IMG/VR virus record: IMGVR_UViG_3300006922_003355
Coordinates: 1-42,693 of that record
Direction: 5' to 3' (one strand)
DNA length: 42,693 nucleotides
Source: a virus
In this document: positions 1-7,704 of the stretch, in pieces
How positions within the stretch are numbered: the stretch's first letter is position 1
Layout of the letters: every line of letters begins with the position of its first letter
Notes under the pieces: model-generated
Database searches by the model: none
Told to the model about the DNA's origin: nothing
Seen by the model: the letters and a program-made list of their open reading frames with translations, nothing else
Position numbers and translations under genes: made by a program

Positions 1-1
1 A

Positions 2-763
2 ATGCGTGATGTAAAACAAAAAGCAGGCATTATTCATAATGCTGAAGTACAAGGATTACTTGACGCAGGTGTACATGAAACAACTAAAGAGTTTACAGAC
101 TTGCCTATTATACACACAGGTTGCGATACATATGCAAGTATCTATCCAGAGTTTAAACACTTTAATCGTCAAGCAACTGTAGATGAAGTAGTTGAACACT
201 TATTAAGTCTACTACCAGAAGGTAAGTGGACAATGGACAATGGTCAAGATGTCCACTTGATTATGACAGGCGGAGAGCCGTTGTTAGCGTGGCAACGACT
301 TTACGTTGAACTATTTGAACATCCACGTATGCAGGACTTAAAAAATGTTACATTTGAAACAAACACTACACAACATTTACACGACGATCTCTACAACTAT
401 CTCAATGATAGCGATAGAATTACGGTCACTTGGAGTTGTTCCCCAAAACTTAGTGTCAGTGGAGAACCTTGGGAAACTGCTATTAAGCCTAATGTTGCTA
501 GTGAGTATCAGTGTGTTACTGATAGCGAATTGTATCTTAAGTTTGTTGTGGCTACTAATGACGACTTTGACGAAGTTACAAAAGCTGTGGACGCTTACAG
601 AAGTGCCGGGGTGGAATGTCCGGTATATCTTATGCCAATGGGCGGGCGCAGTGAAGAATATACCCTCAATGTTAAAGAAGTCGCAGAAGCCTGTATGGAA
701 CGAGGATGGCGATTCACACCTAGACTCCATATCAGCTTATTCGGAAATGCCTGGGGCACTTAA
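2..763 (+). CDS. queE: 7-carboxy-7-deazaguanine synthase QueE, 5' end cut by the window
   Basis: Radical SAM enzyme that turns 6-carboxy-tetrahydropterin into 7-carboxy-7-deazaguanine, the shared precursor of queuosine, archaeosine and the 7-deazaguanine DNA bases found in some phages. The visible 253 residues contain the GCDTYAS segment (third cluster cysteine, about residue 41), the SAM-binding TGGEP (about 89-93), a CSPK segment and an ending of RLHISLFGNAWGT, all QueE-like. The first two cysteines of CxxxC...C are missing because they lie upstream; the frame is still open at base 1, so the first ATG is probably internal. A long insert before the third cysteine also occurs in some other QueE proteins. 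The partner genes queC, queD and folE are not recognisable in this window. The family call is firm; whether the product goes to tRNA or phage DNA is unknown. Confidence 0.9.
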   Translation: MRDVKQKAGIIHNAEVQGLLDAGVHETTKEFTDLPIIHTGCDTYASIYPEFKHFNRQATVDEVVEHLLSLLPEGKWTMDNGQDVHLIMTGGEPLLAWQRLYVELFEHPRMQDLKNVTFETNTTQHLHDDLYNYLNDSDRITVTWSCSPKLSVSGEPWETAIKPNVASEYQCVTDSELYLKFVVATNDDFDEVTKAVDAYRSAGVECPVYLMPMGGRSEEYTLNVKEVAEACMERGWRFTPRLHISLFGNAWGT

Positions 764-835
764 AGAAAACTTAAATAGTATTCCTAAAGGTATTAGAGAT
801 GAAGATGAATTTGAGAAAATAAGGAGAATTATGTA

Positions 836-1210
836 ATGAGTTGGTGGAATAAATTAGTAAAAGAAAAGTCAGTAACAGAAGAAAAGACGCAAGAAGATAT
901 TCGTCGTGAAGCTCTTGATGCTGAAAAAGCTCTTGCTACTAAAAAGAAAGAACCGTGGGTTGCTGTATTAGATACACAAGTAAATCCAGACAACATTCGA
1001 AACGGGTTCTTTGAGCTCGATTGGAATAACGAATTTATTGAGCAACTTCTTGATGCAGGCTATACAGGTGAAACTAATGAGCAAATTGTAGACCAATGGT
1101 TTAAAACTGTTATTTCACAAATGCTTGAAGAAGAAGGACAAGATTCTAAACGTGACGCTGGATATATTAACGTAGTACCGATTGATAAAGGTAAGAGTGA
1201 AATATCTTAA
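836..1210 (+). CDS. Hypothetical phage protein, 124 aa
   Basis: Function not recognised. It starts at an ATG overlapping a TAA by one base, with AAGGAG nine bases upstream, so the start is well supported. The N-terminal 45 residues are strongly charged (a Lys/Glu-rich, probably helical stretch). The middle carries a compact acidic part with DWNNEFIEQLLDAGY and DQWFKTVISQMLEEEG. No signal peptide, membrane segment or cysteine is present. It sits between queE and the promoter of the 5' nuclease gene, 72 bases after queE, so it is probably the last gene of the upstream transcription unit. Confidence 0.75.
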   Translation: MSWWNKLVKEKSVTEEKTQEDIRREALDAEKALATKKKEPWVAVLDTQVNPDNIRNGFFELDWNNEFIEQLLDAGYTGETNEQIVDQWFKTVISQMLEEEGQDSKRDAGYINVVPIDKGKSEIS

Positions 1211-1213
1211 TGG

Positions 1214-1242
1214 TTGACAACAGCCAGATCCGATGCTATAAT
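1214..1242 (+). promoter_or_regulatory. Sigma-70 consensus promoter for rnh
   Basis: TTGACA at 1214-1219 and TATAAT at 1237-1242 are separated by exactly 17 bases, a perfect match to the bacterial housekeeping consensus. Transcription should begin near 1249, leaving a leader of about 23 bases before the rnh ATG at 1272, with a GAGG ribosome site in between. T4-like phages use such promoters for early genes read by unmodified host polymerase, which suits a replication nuclease. Confidence 0.85.
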
Positions 1243-1271
1243 AGTACTATAAATTACACAGAGGCAAACTA

Positions 1272-2261
1272 ATGGCAACACATATTCTAGTAGACACTGC
1301 TAATACATTCTTTCGTGCAAGGCATGTAGTACGTGGCGACATAGACACTAAAGTAGGCATGGCGTTTCATATCACACTTGCAGGTGTTAAGAAAGCGTGG
1401 CGTGACTTCGATGCTGATCATGTTGTGTTTTGTTTAGAAGGTCGTAGCTGGCGTAAGGACTACTATGAACCTTACAAGCGCAACAGAAAAGTTGCTCGCG
1501 ATGCACTAACGCCTGCACAGGCTGAAGAAGATAAAGTATTTTGGGAGTGCTTTGACGAGTTTAAAACATTTATTACAGACAAAACTAACTGCACTGTTAT
1601 GCGTCATCCGCAACTAGAAGCAGATGATCTTATTGCAGGTTGGGTACAATCACACCCTAACGACAATCATGTTATTATTAGTACTGACGGTGACTTTGCA
1701 CAATTGATTGCACCTAATGTAAAACAGTACAATGGCATACAGAACGTTACTATTACACACGAAGGCTACTTTGACGACAAAGGTGCTCCTGTTATTGACA
1801 AGAAGACTAAAGAGGCAAAGCCTGCACCTGATCCTGAATACATGTTGTTCGAGAAATGTATGCGTGGCGACACTAGTGACAATGTGTTTAGTGCATATCC
1901 AGGTGTACGTAAGAAAGGCACTAAGAACAAAGTTGGTCTTATTGAAGCATTTGAAGATAAGCAAAACAAAGGTTATAGCTGGAATAACATGATGTTACAG
2001 CGTTGGGTAGATCATGAAGGTGTAGAACATCGTGTACTAGATGACTATACACGTAATGTTACTCTTTGTGACTTGACTGCACAACCTGAAGACATTAGAG
2101 AAATTATAAATAATACTATTCAATCAGTTGAAAGTAAGAATGTTTCTCAAGTAGGCATGAGACTAATGAAGTTTTGTGCTAAGTGGGATATGCAACGTAT
2201 TGCAGACCAAGCGGCATCGTTTGCCGAACCATTACAAGCGAGGTATAATAATGGGGCTTAA
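1272..2261 (+). CDS. rnh: T4 Rnh-like 5'-3' exonuclease (FEN/RNase H)
   Basis: Metal-dependent flap/5' nuclease that in T4 removes RNA primers from Okazaki fragments. The 329-residue protein has the expected order of acidic motifs: VDTAN at the N-terminus (Asp8), the basic RKDYYEPYKRNR arch region (61-72), EADDLI (116-121), STDGD (137-141) and GDTSDN (199-204), followed by PGVRKKGTKNK in the position of the helix-three-turn-helix DNA-binding element. Its length is close to T4 Rnh (about 305 residues). It is preceded by a perfect sigma-70-like promoter, and its last bases overlap the next gene. The family call is strong; the role in primer removal follows from T4. Confidence 0.92.
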   Translation: MATHILVDTANTFFRARHVVRGDIDTKVGMAFHITLAGVKKAWRDFDADHVVFCLEGRSWRKDYYEPYKRNRKVARDALTPAQAEEDKVFWECFDEFKTFITDKTNCTVMRHPQLEADDLIAGWVQSHPNDNHVIISTDGDFAQLIAPNVKQYNGIQNVTITHEGYFDDKGAPVIDKKTKEAKPAPDPEYMLFEKCMRGDTSDNVFSAYPGVRKKGTKNKVGLIEAFEDKQNKGYSWNNMMLQRWVDHEGVEHRVLDDYTRNVTLCDLTAQPEDIREIINNTIQSVESKNVSQVGMRLMKFCAKWDMQRIADQAASFAEPLQARYNNGA

Positions 2262-2724
2262 AGCAAAAGAAATATTAAAAAATAAATTTTGGATTGTAGA
2301 AAACGGTTCTGATAAAGTTGGAACTATTAGCTATGACGAAGATCGTTATATGTTTAGTACATCTAATAAAAATAAATTTTTTAAAGATAAATCTACACTT
2401 ACAAAAGAATTAGGAAAAAGTATTTTTAATGGAAGTATTAAAGAATATGTAGTAACAGAAAAAGAAGTTCACGGATTTCCAACAAATGTTCCTCCATGTA
2501 ACAGTGTATTTGATGTTAAACGTAAGTTGCCGCTGTTTACAAAAAGTGATAAATCAACTAGTTTATATTGTGCAGGGTATTATATTATTCAGTTCGATAA
2601 AGGCTGGGTTAAAAGTTTCTGTCCTAAACTAATAACTTGCGAACGGTACGAATACCAAGGACCGTTCTTAACTGATTTAGAAATGAAACACAAATTAAGT
2701 CTTGCAAATAAAAAGGGTAGATAA
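2251..2724 (+). CDS. Conserved T4-like marine phage protein, 157 aa
   Basis: Function unknown. The ATG at 2251 has a GAGG site a few bases upstream and overlaps the end of rnh by 11 bases. An in-frame ATG at 2176 lies inside rnh and has no such support, so the shorter form is preferred. The protein begins MGLKAKEILKNKFWIVE and has a beta-rich middle with single cysteines in PPCNS, LYCAGYYI, FCPKLITCERY. The general look, a short 'FWIVE...DG' start and a 'CPKL' segment near the end, resembles small proteins of T4-like cyanophages, but I cannot assign a role. The next gene starts on its stop codon, so the two are translationally coupled. Confidence 0.8.
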   Translation: MGLKAKEILKNKFWIVENGSDKVGTISYDEDRYMFSTSNKNKFFKDKSTLTKELGKSIFNGSIKEYVVTEKEVHGFPTNVPPCNSVFDVKRKLPLFTKSDKSTSLYCAGYYIIQFDKGWVKSFCPKLITCERYEYQGPFLTDLEMKHKLSLANKKGR

Positions 2725-2954
2725 TGAAAGAATCTCTAAATACCATTCCTTTAGAAAAGTTTATACAACAAGTAAAATCTGCAGACGCAAGTAATCAAAA
2801 AGAAATTAGATTAGATATACAGACTGCTAAAAAAGTTGCATTTACACTAGCTGAAGTAATGACTAGACTAAACGGTGATCTAGAAGAACTACTTATTAAA
2901 GATAAAAATGCAGAAGAAGTTATTAGTATTATAATGCAAGGCGAAAATTTCTAA
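2724..2954 (+). CDS. Small conserved phage protein, 76 aa
   Basis: Function unknown. The ATG shares a base with the stop of the previous gene (TAATG), so coupled translation is likely. The sequence is almost entirely predicted helix: an N-terminal KFIQQVKSAD segment, then DIQTAKKVAFTLAEVMTRLNGDLEELL. There are no cysteines and no membrane segment. Similar short proteins with an LDIKTAKKLAYTL-type core occur in T4-like cyanophages, as far as I recall; no activity is known. Confidence 0.75.
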   Translation: MKESLNTIPLEKFIQQVKSADASNQKEIRLDIQTAKKVAFTLAEVMTRLNGDLEELLIKDKNAEEVISIIMQGENF

Positions 2955-2969
2955 ATTTTTTAGCTAAAT

Positions 2970-3001
2970 ATATGCGTATATAACTACAAAGGAACGCATA
3001 T
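2970..3001 (+). promoter_or_regulatory. Hairpin around the ribosome-binding site of the 93-aa gene
   Basis: ATATGCGT at 2970-2977 is exactly complementary to ACGCATAT at 2994-3001. The 16-base loop contains the AAAGGA ribosome site (2988-2993), and the right arm covers the first two bases of the ATG at 3000. The structure could modulate translation of the downstream gene. The arms are seen directly; the regulatory role is inference. Confidence 0.4.
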
Positions 3002-3281
3002 GAGTAGACCTAAGCCTACTGTTTTATTAGAAAAAATAGAAAAGACTACCTATAAAAGCGAGCAAGTTCTCGAAGCTGATGCAATCTGGGCAGTCTTTTA
3101 TAAAGGAAAACCTTTTAATTTAAAGACACTAAACGTAATCACAAACTACCCAGGACCTAAGTATAAAAAAGTAAGTTTTTCTAATCCAGGACATGCACTA
3201 AATTTACAAAAACGATTAAATCGTTTATTTAATTGTACAGACTTCTCTGTTTATAAACTAACGCAAGGTGAAAAAGTTTAA
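3000..3281 (+). CDS. Small conserved phage protein, 93 aa
   Basis: Function unknown. A clear AAAGGA site seven bases before the ATG fixes the start. The protein is basic (many Lys) with the segments DAIWAVFYKGKPFNLK and ISNPGHALNLQKRLNRLF; a hydrophobic beta-strand core followed by a basic helix suggests a small soluble, possibly nucleic-acid-binding fold, but that is a guess. There is a three-base gap to the next gene, which lies in the same unit. Such short genes are typical of the hypervariable stretches between T4-like core genes. Confidence 0.75.
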   Translation: MSRPKPTVLLEKIEKTTYKSEQVLEADAIWAVFYKGKPFNLKTLNVITNYPGPKYKKVSFSNPGHALNLQKRLNRLFNCTDFSVYKLTQGEKV

Positions 3282-3283
3282 TA

Positions 3284-3670
3284 ATGAATCCTAAGCAAAA
3301 ATATACAAAGGTTTTTTTGCATCAACAAGGTAAGAGTACTAATGAAGTGTCCGTAAAACAGCACATTCCAAAGTGGTGGAAAAACACTCGAAACAAAGAT
3401 GTTGGCGGATTACGTTTAACCGATGAAGGTTTTCAAATGTTAAACGAATTAGAAATTACTGTATACGAAGTTCCGTTTCCTAAAGACACTAACTTAACTG
3501 TTCATGCTATTATATTCTTAGACCAGTTTATTGATAGCCCGTATTATCTTACTCCGTATAGTATCTATGTTACAAACGAAAGAAAAGCCGTTGAACTAAC
3601 ACTTTTCTCAGGCGATATTAATAGATACGGATTGACAAAAACTATGGAAAAATTTACCAAAAGCGGTTGA
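3284..3670 (+). CDS. Conserved phage protein, 128 aa
   Basis: Function unknown. Begins two bases after the previous stop. The conserved-looking part is HIPKWWKNTRNKDVGGLRLTDEG followed by a beta-rich region with EVPFP and FLDQFIDSPYYL. I associate 'PKWWKNTR..DVGGLRLT..GF' proteins with T4-like marine phages, but without an assigned role. No membrane segment or cysteine is present. The last codons run into the promoter region of the AAA+ ATPase gene: the -35 element starts just before the stop codon. Confidence 0.78.
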   Translation: MNPKQKYTKVFLHQQGKSTNEVSVKQHIPKWWKNTRNKDVGGLRLTDEGFQMLNELEITVYEVPFPKDTNLTVHAIIFLDQFIDSPYYLTPYSIYVTNERKAVELTLFSGDINRYGLTKTMEKFTKSG

Positions 3671-3695
3671 CTTTTGACTCAATATGTACTATATT
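3667..3695 (+). promoter_or_regulatory. Sigma-70-like promoter for the AAA+/VWA pair
   Basis: TTGACT at 3667-3672 and TATATT at 3690-3695 with a 17-base spacer. A second TTGACT at 3674-3679 lies too close to pair with this -10 element. The expected start near 3702 gives a leader of about 27 bases before the ATG at 3729. Confidence 0.7.
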
Positions 3696-3728
3696 AGTAG
3701 TATAGCAACACAGCAAAGGGCATAAGTA

Positions 3729-4823
3729 ATGGAAAATATTGCAACACGTACAGTAACTCCAAATAAAGCAAAACGTAGTATTCTACGTGCTATGAAGAAA
3801 AAACGTCCAATCTTCCTTTGGGGACCTCCAGGTATTGGTAAATCGGACATTGTAGGGCAAGTAACCAACTCATTATCTAATTCGCATTTAATCGATATTC
3901 GACTATCATTATGGGATCCGACAGATATCAAGGGTATGCCTTATTATGCTGCCAACGATAATACAATGAAATGGGCGCCACCAATTGAATTGCCTACACA
4001 AGAAATGGCAGAGCAATTTGATAATATTGTATTGTTCTTAGACGAAATGAACTCAGCGGCGCCTGCTGTACAAGCGGCAGCATATCAGTTAATTCTTAAT
4101 CGCCGAGTAGGTACATATAAACTACCTGACAATGTTATTATTATTGCGGCTGGTAACCGAGAAGCAGACAAAGGTGTTACATATCGTATGCCTGCTCCGT
4201 TGGCTAACCGCTTTGTACACTTAGAACTTACTGTATCTTTTGATGATTGGTTTGAATGGGCAGTTGCACCAGAAAATAATCAACATAAAGACGTTGTAGG
4301 TTATTTGACATTTGCTAAAAAAGACTTATATGATTTTGATCCTAAGTCACCTAGTCGTTCGTTTGCAACACCTCGTTCGTGGTCATTTGTATCAGAACTG
4401 TTAGAAGACGGTGAAGATGAAGAAACTACAACAGATCTTGTAAGCGGATCAGTAGGCGAAGGTCTTGCTGTTAAGTTTATGGCGCACCGAAAAATTGCAT
4501 CTAAAATGCCTAACCCAACTGACATCTTAGCAGGTAAAGTAAAAGACTTACAAAACAAAGAAATCAGTGCTATGTATTCGTTGACTGTATCACTATGTTA
4601 CGAACTTAGAGAAGCATGTAATAAAAACGATAAAAAGTTTGACGACAAAGTAAATAACTTCCTGCGTTTTAGTATGGATAACTTTGACACAGAGTTAGTT
4701 GTTATGGGTATCAAACTTGCACTTACACAATACAGTCTTCCAATTGATCCAGACGAAGTAGAATGCTTTGATGAATTCCATGAACGGTATGGTAAGTATA
4801 TTACTGCGGCGCAATCAGCATAA
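3729..4823 (+). CDS. MoxR/CobS-like AAA+ ATPase
   Basis: AAA+ chaperone-type ATPase of the MoxR/CobS group. Visible motifs: Walker A GPPGIGKS (32-39), Walker B VLFLDE (101-106), sensor-1 asparagine in AAGNREADKG (143) and an arginine finger in PLANRF (161). The 364 residues span the AAA+ core plus the helical lid. Members of this group usually work with a von Willebrand A partner to insert metals or remodel protein complexes; the next gene, eleven bases downstream, encodes exactly such a partner. T4-like cyanophages carry a similar gene usually called cobS, although cobalt chelation by the phage protein has not been shown as far as I know. Family call firm, substrate unknown. Confidence 0.88.
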   Translation: MENIATRTVTPNKAKRSILRAMKKKRPIFLWGPPGIGKSDIVGQVTNSLSNSHLIDIRLSLWDPTDIKGMPYYAANDNTMKWAPPIELPTQEMAEQFDNIVLFLDEMNSAAPAVQAAAYQLILNRRVGTYKLPDNVIIIAAGNREADKGVTYRMPAPLANRFVHLELTVSFDDWFEWAVAPENNQHKDVVGYLTFAKKDLYDFDPKSPSRSFATPRSWSFVSELLEDGEDEETTTDLVSGSVGEGLAVKFMAHRKIASKMPNPTDILAGKVKDLQNKEISAMYSLTVSLCYELREACNKNDKKFDDKVNNFLRFSMDNFDTELVVMGIKLALTQYSLPIDPDEVECFDEFHERYGKYITAAQSA

Positions 4824-4833
4824 GGAGAAGGTT

Positions 4834-6150
4834 ATGCCTTTAGATTTTTTTAATTCAGATGTACTATACAACTTAGAAGGTAAAAAGAATTGGGCTCCGG
4901 ACCCTGATATTACTCCAAAAGCATTAGAAGAAATGCGAGTTGAAGTATTAGATCGTATTATTATTGCTCGTGTAGGATTACTACTTCGCCATCCTTTCTT
5001 TGGTAATATGGCAACACGTTTAATTATTAAAGAAGCAGACGACTGGTGTCCTACTGCCGCTGTCGACGGACGTAACTTATATTACAATACGCAGTTCTTT
5101 AATGCAATGTCAAACAAAGAAGTCGAGTTTGTTATTGCACACGAAATTCTGCATTGTGTATTTGATCACTTAGCACGCCGAGACGATAGAGACCCACAAA
5201 TTTACAATATTGCCGCTGACTATATTGTAAACAACCTACTAGTAAGAGATCGTATTGGTGATAAACCTACCTTTATTGATTGCTTTCAAGACTTTAAATA
5301 TGAAGGTTGGACGTCAGAAGAAGTATACGATGACATCTTTGGCAAGTACGACGAGGAAGAACTAAAACAACTAGGTGAACTGTTAGACGAACATGTTGAC
5401 TGGGAAAGCGATGGCGACGGTGACAGTGGTGACAGTAATACTCCAGGCAAAAGCAAAGGTAAAGGCGGACCTCCGAAATATTCTAAAGAAGAATTACGTA
5501 AAATACGTGACGAAATAAAAGAGGGAATGATTTCTGCGGCACAAAGTTCAGGCGCAGGTAATATTCCGGGCGAAATTGCTCGTATGATTAAAGAGCTTAC
5601 TGAGCCTAAAATGAACTGGCGTGAAATTTTACGTCAGCAAATTCAGTCAACAATTCGAAGTGACTATACATTTATACGTCCTTCACGTAAAGGTTGGCAT
5701 ACTGGTGCAGTTTTACCAGGAATGAATTTTGATCAAACTATCGATTTATGTATTTGTATTGATATGAGCGGGTCAATAGGTAATGATCAGGCTACAGACT
5801 TTCTAAGCGAAGTTAAAGGTATTATGGACGAATACAAAGACTATAAAATTAAGTTATGGTGCTTTGATACAAAAGTCTATAACGAAGCAGATTTTAGTGC
5901 CGACGGTGGCGAAGACTTAACAGAATATCAAGTTATGGGCGGTGGCGGCACTGACTTTATGGTCAATTGGACTTATATGAAAGAAAATGACATTCAACCT
6001 AAGAAGTTCTTAATGTTTACAGACGGTTATGCATGGGATTCATGGGGCGATCCAGAATACTGTGACACAGTATTTGTTATTCATAGTAATCATCAAAAGA
6101 ACTTAGAAGCACCGTTTGGTGTAACGGCACATTATGACAATGCGGCCTAA
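4834..6150 (+). CDS. VWA-domain protein with metallopeptidase-like N-terminus (DUF2201-like)
   Basis: Partner of the preceding AAA+ ATPase. Starting at the ATG at 4834 (GGAG eight bases upstream) it has 438 residues. The N-terminal half carries a zinc-peptidase-like HEILH (103-107), as in DUF2201 proteins. A Gly/Asp/Lys-rich linker follows (about 190-215). The C-terminal half is a VWA-like domain with the MIDAS motif DMSGS (310-314) and GGGGTDF (369-375), which completes the metal site. An in-frame upstream ATG at 4768 lies inside the ATPase gene and is rejected. MoxR-VWA pairs are known to act together as a chaperone-like machine; whether the HExxH is catalytic is not known. Confidence 0.85.
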   Translation: MPLDFFNSDVLYNLEGKKNWAPDPDITPKALEEMRVEVLDRIIIARVGLLLRHPFFGNMATRLIIKEADDWCPTAAVDGRNLYYNTQFFNAMSNKEVEFVIAHEILHCVFDHLARRDDRDPQIYNIAADYIVNNLLVRDRIGDKPTFIDCFQDFKYEGWTSEEVYDDIFGKYDEEELKQLGELLDEHVDWESDGDGDSGDSNTPGKSKGKGGPPKYSKEELRKIRDEIKEGMISAAQSSGAGNIPGEIARMIKELTEPKMNWREILRQQIQSTIRSDYTFIRPSRKGWHTGAVLPGMNFDQTIDLCICIDMSGSIGNDQATDFLSEVKGIMDEYKDYKIKLWCFDTKVYNEADFSADGGEDLTEYQVMGGGGTDFMVNWTYMKENDIQPKKFLMFTDGYAWDSWGDPEYCDTVFVIHSNHQKNLEAPFGVTAHYDNAA

Positions 6151-6412
6151 CCCACACAACCTACTTGGTACTCGAAAACTTCCTGTTATACCAGAATATT
6201 TTGAAAAAGTTAATATTGAATATAAGTATAATACAATTAATGCTGTTGACAAATGGATTAATAGCAAACTAAAAGGAAGATACGCTATATGTAAGAGTGT
6301 AAATATTTCAACTACTACGAACAAAATTGAAACAGTTGTTCAAATAGGGTTCGAAAACGAAAAAGAGGCAAGTTATTTTTTATTAGCTTGTCCACTTTTA
6401 AAATACAATTAA
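6134..6412 (+). CDS. Hypothetical phage protein, 92 aa
   Basis: Function unknown. It overlaps the end of the VWA gene by 17 bases. Two ATGs are possible, 6134 and 6140; the second gives an MRPNPHNLLGTRKLP start, which looks like a conserved N-terminus, but there is no clear ribosome site for either. The rest reads as a small alpha/beta protein with a helix KFINS-type segment (VDKWINSKLKGRY) and several beta strands, ending YFLLACPLLKYN. No membrane segment. It ends in a perfect 18-base palindrome. Confidence 0.65.
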   Translation: MTMRPNPHNLLGTRKLPVIPEYFEKVNIEYKYNTINAVDKWINSKLKGRYAICKSVNISTTTNKIETVVQIGFENEKEASYFLLACPLLKYN

Positions 6413-6421
6413 TTAATTGTA
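6404..6421. repeat. Perfect 18-bp palindrome at a gene junction
   Basis: TACAATTAATTAATTGTA reads the same on both strands and contains the stop codon of the 92-aa gene. It lies about 38 bases before the next start. It could be an AT-rich hairpin at the end of a transcript or a binding site for a dimeric regulator; the sequence alone does not decide. Confidence 0.45.
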
Positions 6422-6458
6422 GATATATATTATTAGTAAACAAAGGAGAATACATAAT

Positions 6459-6755
6459 ATGTCTGAAACTACTGAAACACAAGCAACTGCTGATCCAGCT
6501 GTAGCCGAAGAATTAGCACAAAATGCTCAAGAAGCACAAGGTGAACAAAACACTGATCTAAGTATCGGTGATTTAAATGCACTAAAACAAATTATTGATG
6601 TTGCTAGTGCAAGAGGCGCATTCCGCCCAACTGAAATGGAAGCTGTAGGCAAAACATATACACGCCTAAACAACTTCTTGCTTGCAGTACAAGCACAACA
6701 ATCACAAGCCCCTGAAGGTGAAGAGCCAGCAGAAGGCACAGAAACAGGAACTTAA
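6459..6755 (+). CDS. Conserved T4-like marine phage protein, 98 aa
   Basis: Function unknown, but the core DLNALKQIIDVASARGAFRPTEMEAVGKTYTRLNNFL (split here by its clear helices around residues 38-75) matches my memory of a small acidic protein widespread in T4-like cyanophages. The ends are low-complexity: Ala/Glu/Gln-rich at the N-terminus and Glu/Gly/Thr-rich at the C-terminus. AAAGGAG lies at a good distance from the ATG. It is followed after four bases by the next conserved phage gene, and the pair is expected to be co-expressed. Confidence 0.8.
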   Translation: MSETTETQATADPAVAEELAQNAQEAQGEQNTDLSIGDLNALKQIIDVASARGAFRPTEMEAVGKTYTRLNNFLLAVQAQQSQAPEGEEPAEGTETGT

Positions 6756-6759
6756 TAAA

Positions 6760-7350
6760 ATGGCCTTAAAGCACGTAGGTAGAATTGCTTCTACACGAAA
6801 AAAGGTCGGAGTTGCTTTTAGAACATTGCCAGGTGACGCAGAAAGTTGCCTGGTAGTGTCCACAGAGTCACTATCGGCAGACGAACATGACGCACTAATG
6901 CGTTGCATTGAATCAAACGCCGGACAGTCAGCTGAAGAACTTGCTGATGCAATGGACAGAGCAACACTACCCGACGGACGTAATATGTTAAAAGCGTTCC
7001 ATAAATTTGGTAAACTATCAAAACAACCTACTAAAAATATAGAAATGACGCCAGATAATAAACAAGTAATTAATTTAGCAGAGTTAAATCAGATGATTGC
7101 TGATCAAAAAGGTGTAACTATTGCTGAATTAGCAGGTGGCACTGCAACAACCCCCGAAGACACAAAGCCTGCAGAAGATGTATACATCAATGATTCGGCA
7201 ACTACTGAATCAGCTCTTACTGACGAAGATATAGCCAAAGGATATAGATCACAAGCTAATGCTCTATATAAAGAAGCTGCTGAACTTAGAAGAAAAGCAG
7301 AAGAGCTAGTGCCAACTAAGAAGCGTCAAAAGAGTGAGCAAGCAGAATAA
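6760..7350 (+). CDS. Conserved T4-like marine phage protein, 196 aa
   Basis: Starts at the ATG at 6760; an in-frame ATG at 6682 lies inside the previous gene and is less likely. The first 120 residues (MALKHVGRIASTRKKVGVAFRTLPGD..., with ESLSADEHDALMRCIESNAGQ and LPDGRNMLKAF) resemble a conserved protein of T4-like cyanophages; I do not know its function. The C-terminal third is Ala/Glu/Lys-rich and probably a long helix (YRSQANALYKEAAELRRKAEEL), suggesting coiled-coil assembly. The next gene overlaps its last 17 bases. Confidence 0.8.
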   Translation: MALKHVGRIASTRKKVGVAFRTLPGDAESCLVVSTESLSADEHDALMRCIESNAGQSAEELADAMDRATLPDGRNMLKAFHKFGKLSKQPTKNIEMTPDNKQVINLAELNQMIADQKGVTIAELAGGTATTPEDTKPAEDVYINDSATTESALTDEDIAKGYRSQANALYKEAAELRRKAEELVPTKKRQKSEQAE

Positions 7351-7648
7351 ACTTCCGCAAGACGTAATCGACCATTGGCCGGAGGTACTCAATGATGTGG
7401 ATGTTTCAGTAGTTCCACTAGAGTATCTCCATAGTATGCGAATCTTATTTACTGACGGTAAAATATGGGAAGTAGATATACAAAAAAGTCTAGAAAAGCC
7501 ATCTGCGGCTAATTTAGAATCCGAAATTGAATCGTTACTTGAAGAATATAATGATTATATTGATAATATCGACTTTAGACTTAACGTTGAAAAAGTAAAG
7601 CACGATATTACTAGAAGAACAAAGTTTTTTCTTAAGAAAGGAAAATAA
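7334..7648 (+). CDS. Conserved phage protein with GTG start, 104 aa
   Basis: Function unknown. The start is a GTG at 7334 inside the end of the previous gene, giving MSKQNKLPQDVIDHWPEVLNDVDV; no ATG lies near the N-terminus. The pattern 'PQDV.D.WPEV......VPL.YLH...I.F.DGK.W' is one I recognise from T4-like cyanophages without an assigned role. The second half is helical and charged (ESEIESLLEEYNDYIDNIDF). It is the last gene before the late-type promoter of the fibre gene. Confidence 0.75.
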   Translation: MSKQNKLPQDVIDHWPEVLNDVDVSVVPLEYLHSMRILFTDGKIWEVDIQKSLEKPSAANLESEIESLLEEYNDYIDNIDFRLNVEKVKHDITRRTKFFLKKGK

Positions 7649-7665
7649 GGTTCTGATAACACTTT

Positions 7666-7673
7666 GATAAATA
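7666..7673 (+). promoter_or_regulatory. T4-late-like promoter for the fibre gene
   Basis: GATAAATA lies 31 bases upstream of the fibre ATG. T4 late promoters have TATAAATA, and marine T4-like phages tolerate variation at the first base. There is no matching -35 element, as expected for a sliding-clamp-dependent late promoter. A TAGGAG ribosome site lies between it and the ATG. Confidence 0.5.
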
Positions 7674-7704
7674 CATAGTAAGAATTATTCTTTAGGAGAT
7701 AAAC

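Noticed and set aside
345-836. Long open frame inside and beyond queE on the + strand
   Set aside because: It lies almost wholly within queE in another frame, and its translation there looks non-protein-like; only the last 29 codons deserve mention.
2105-2112. Exact TATAAATA inside rnh as a late promoter
   Set aside because: It is 139 bases before the next start, inside a coding region, and such motifs are expected by chance in this AT-rich DNA.
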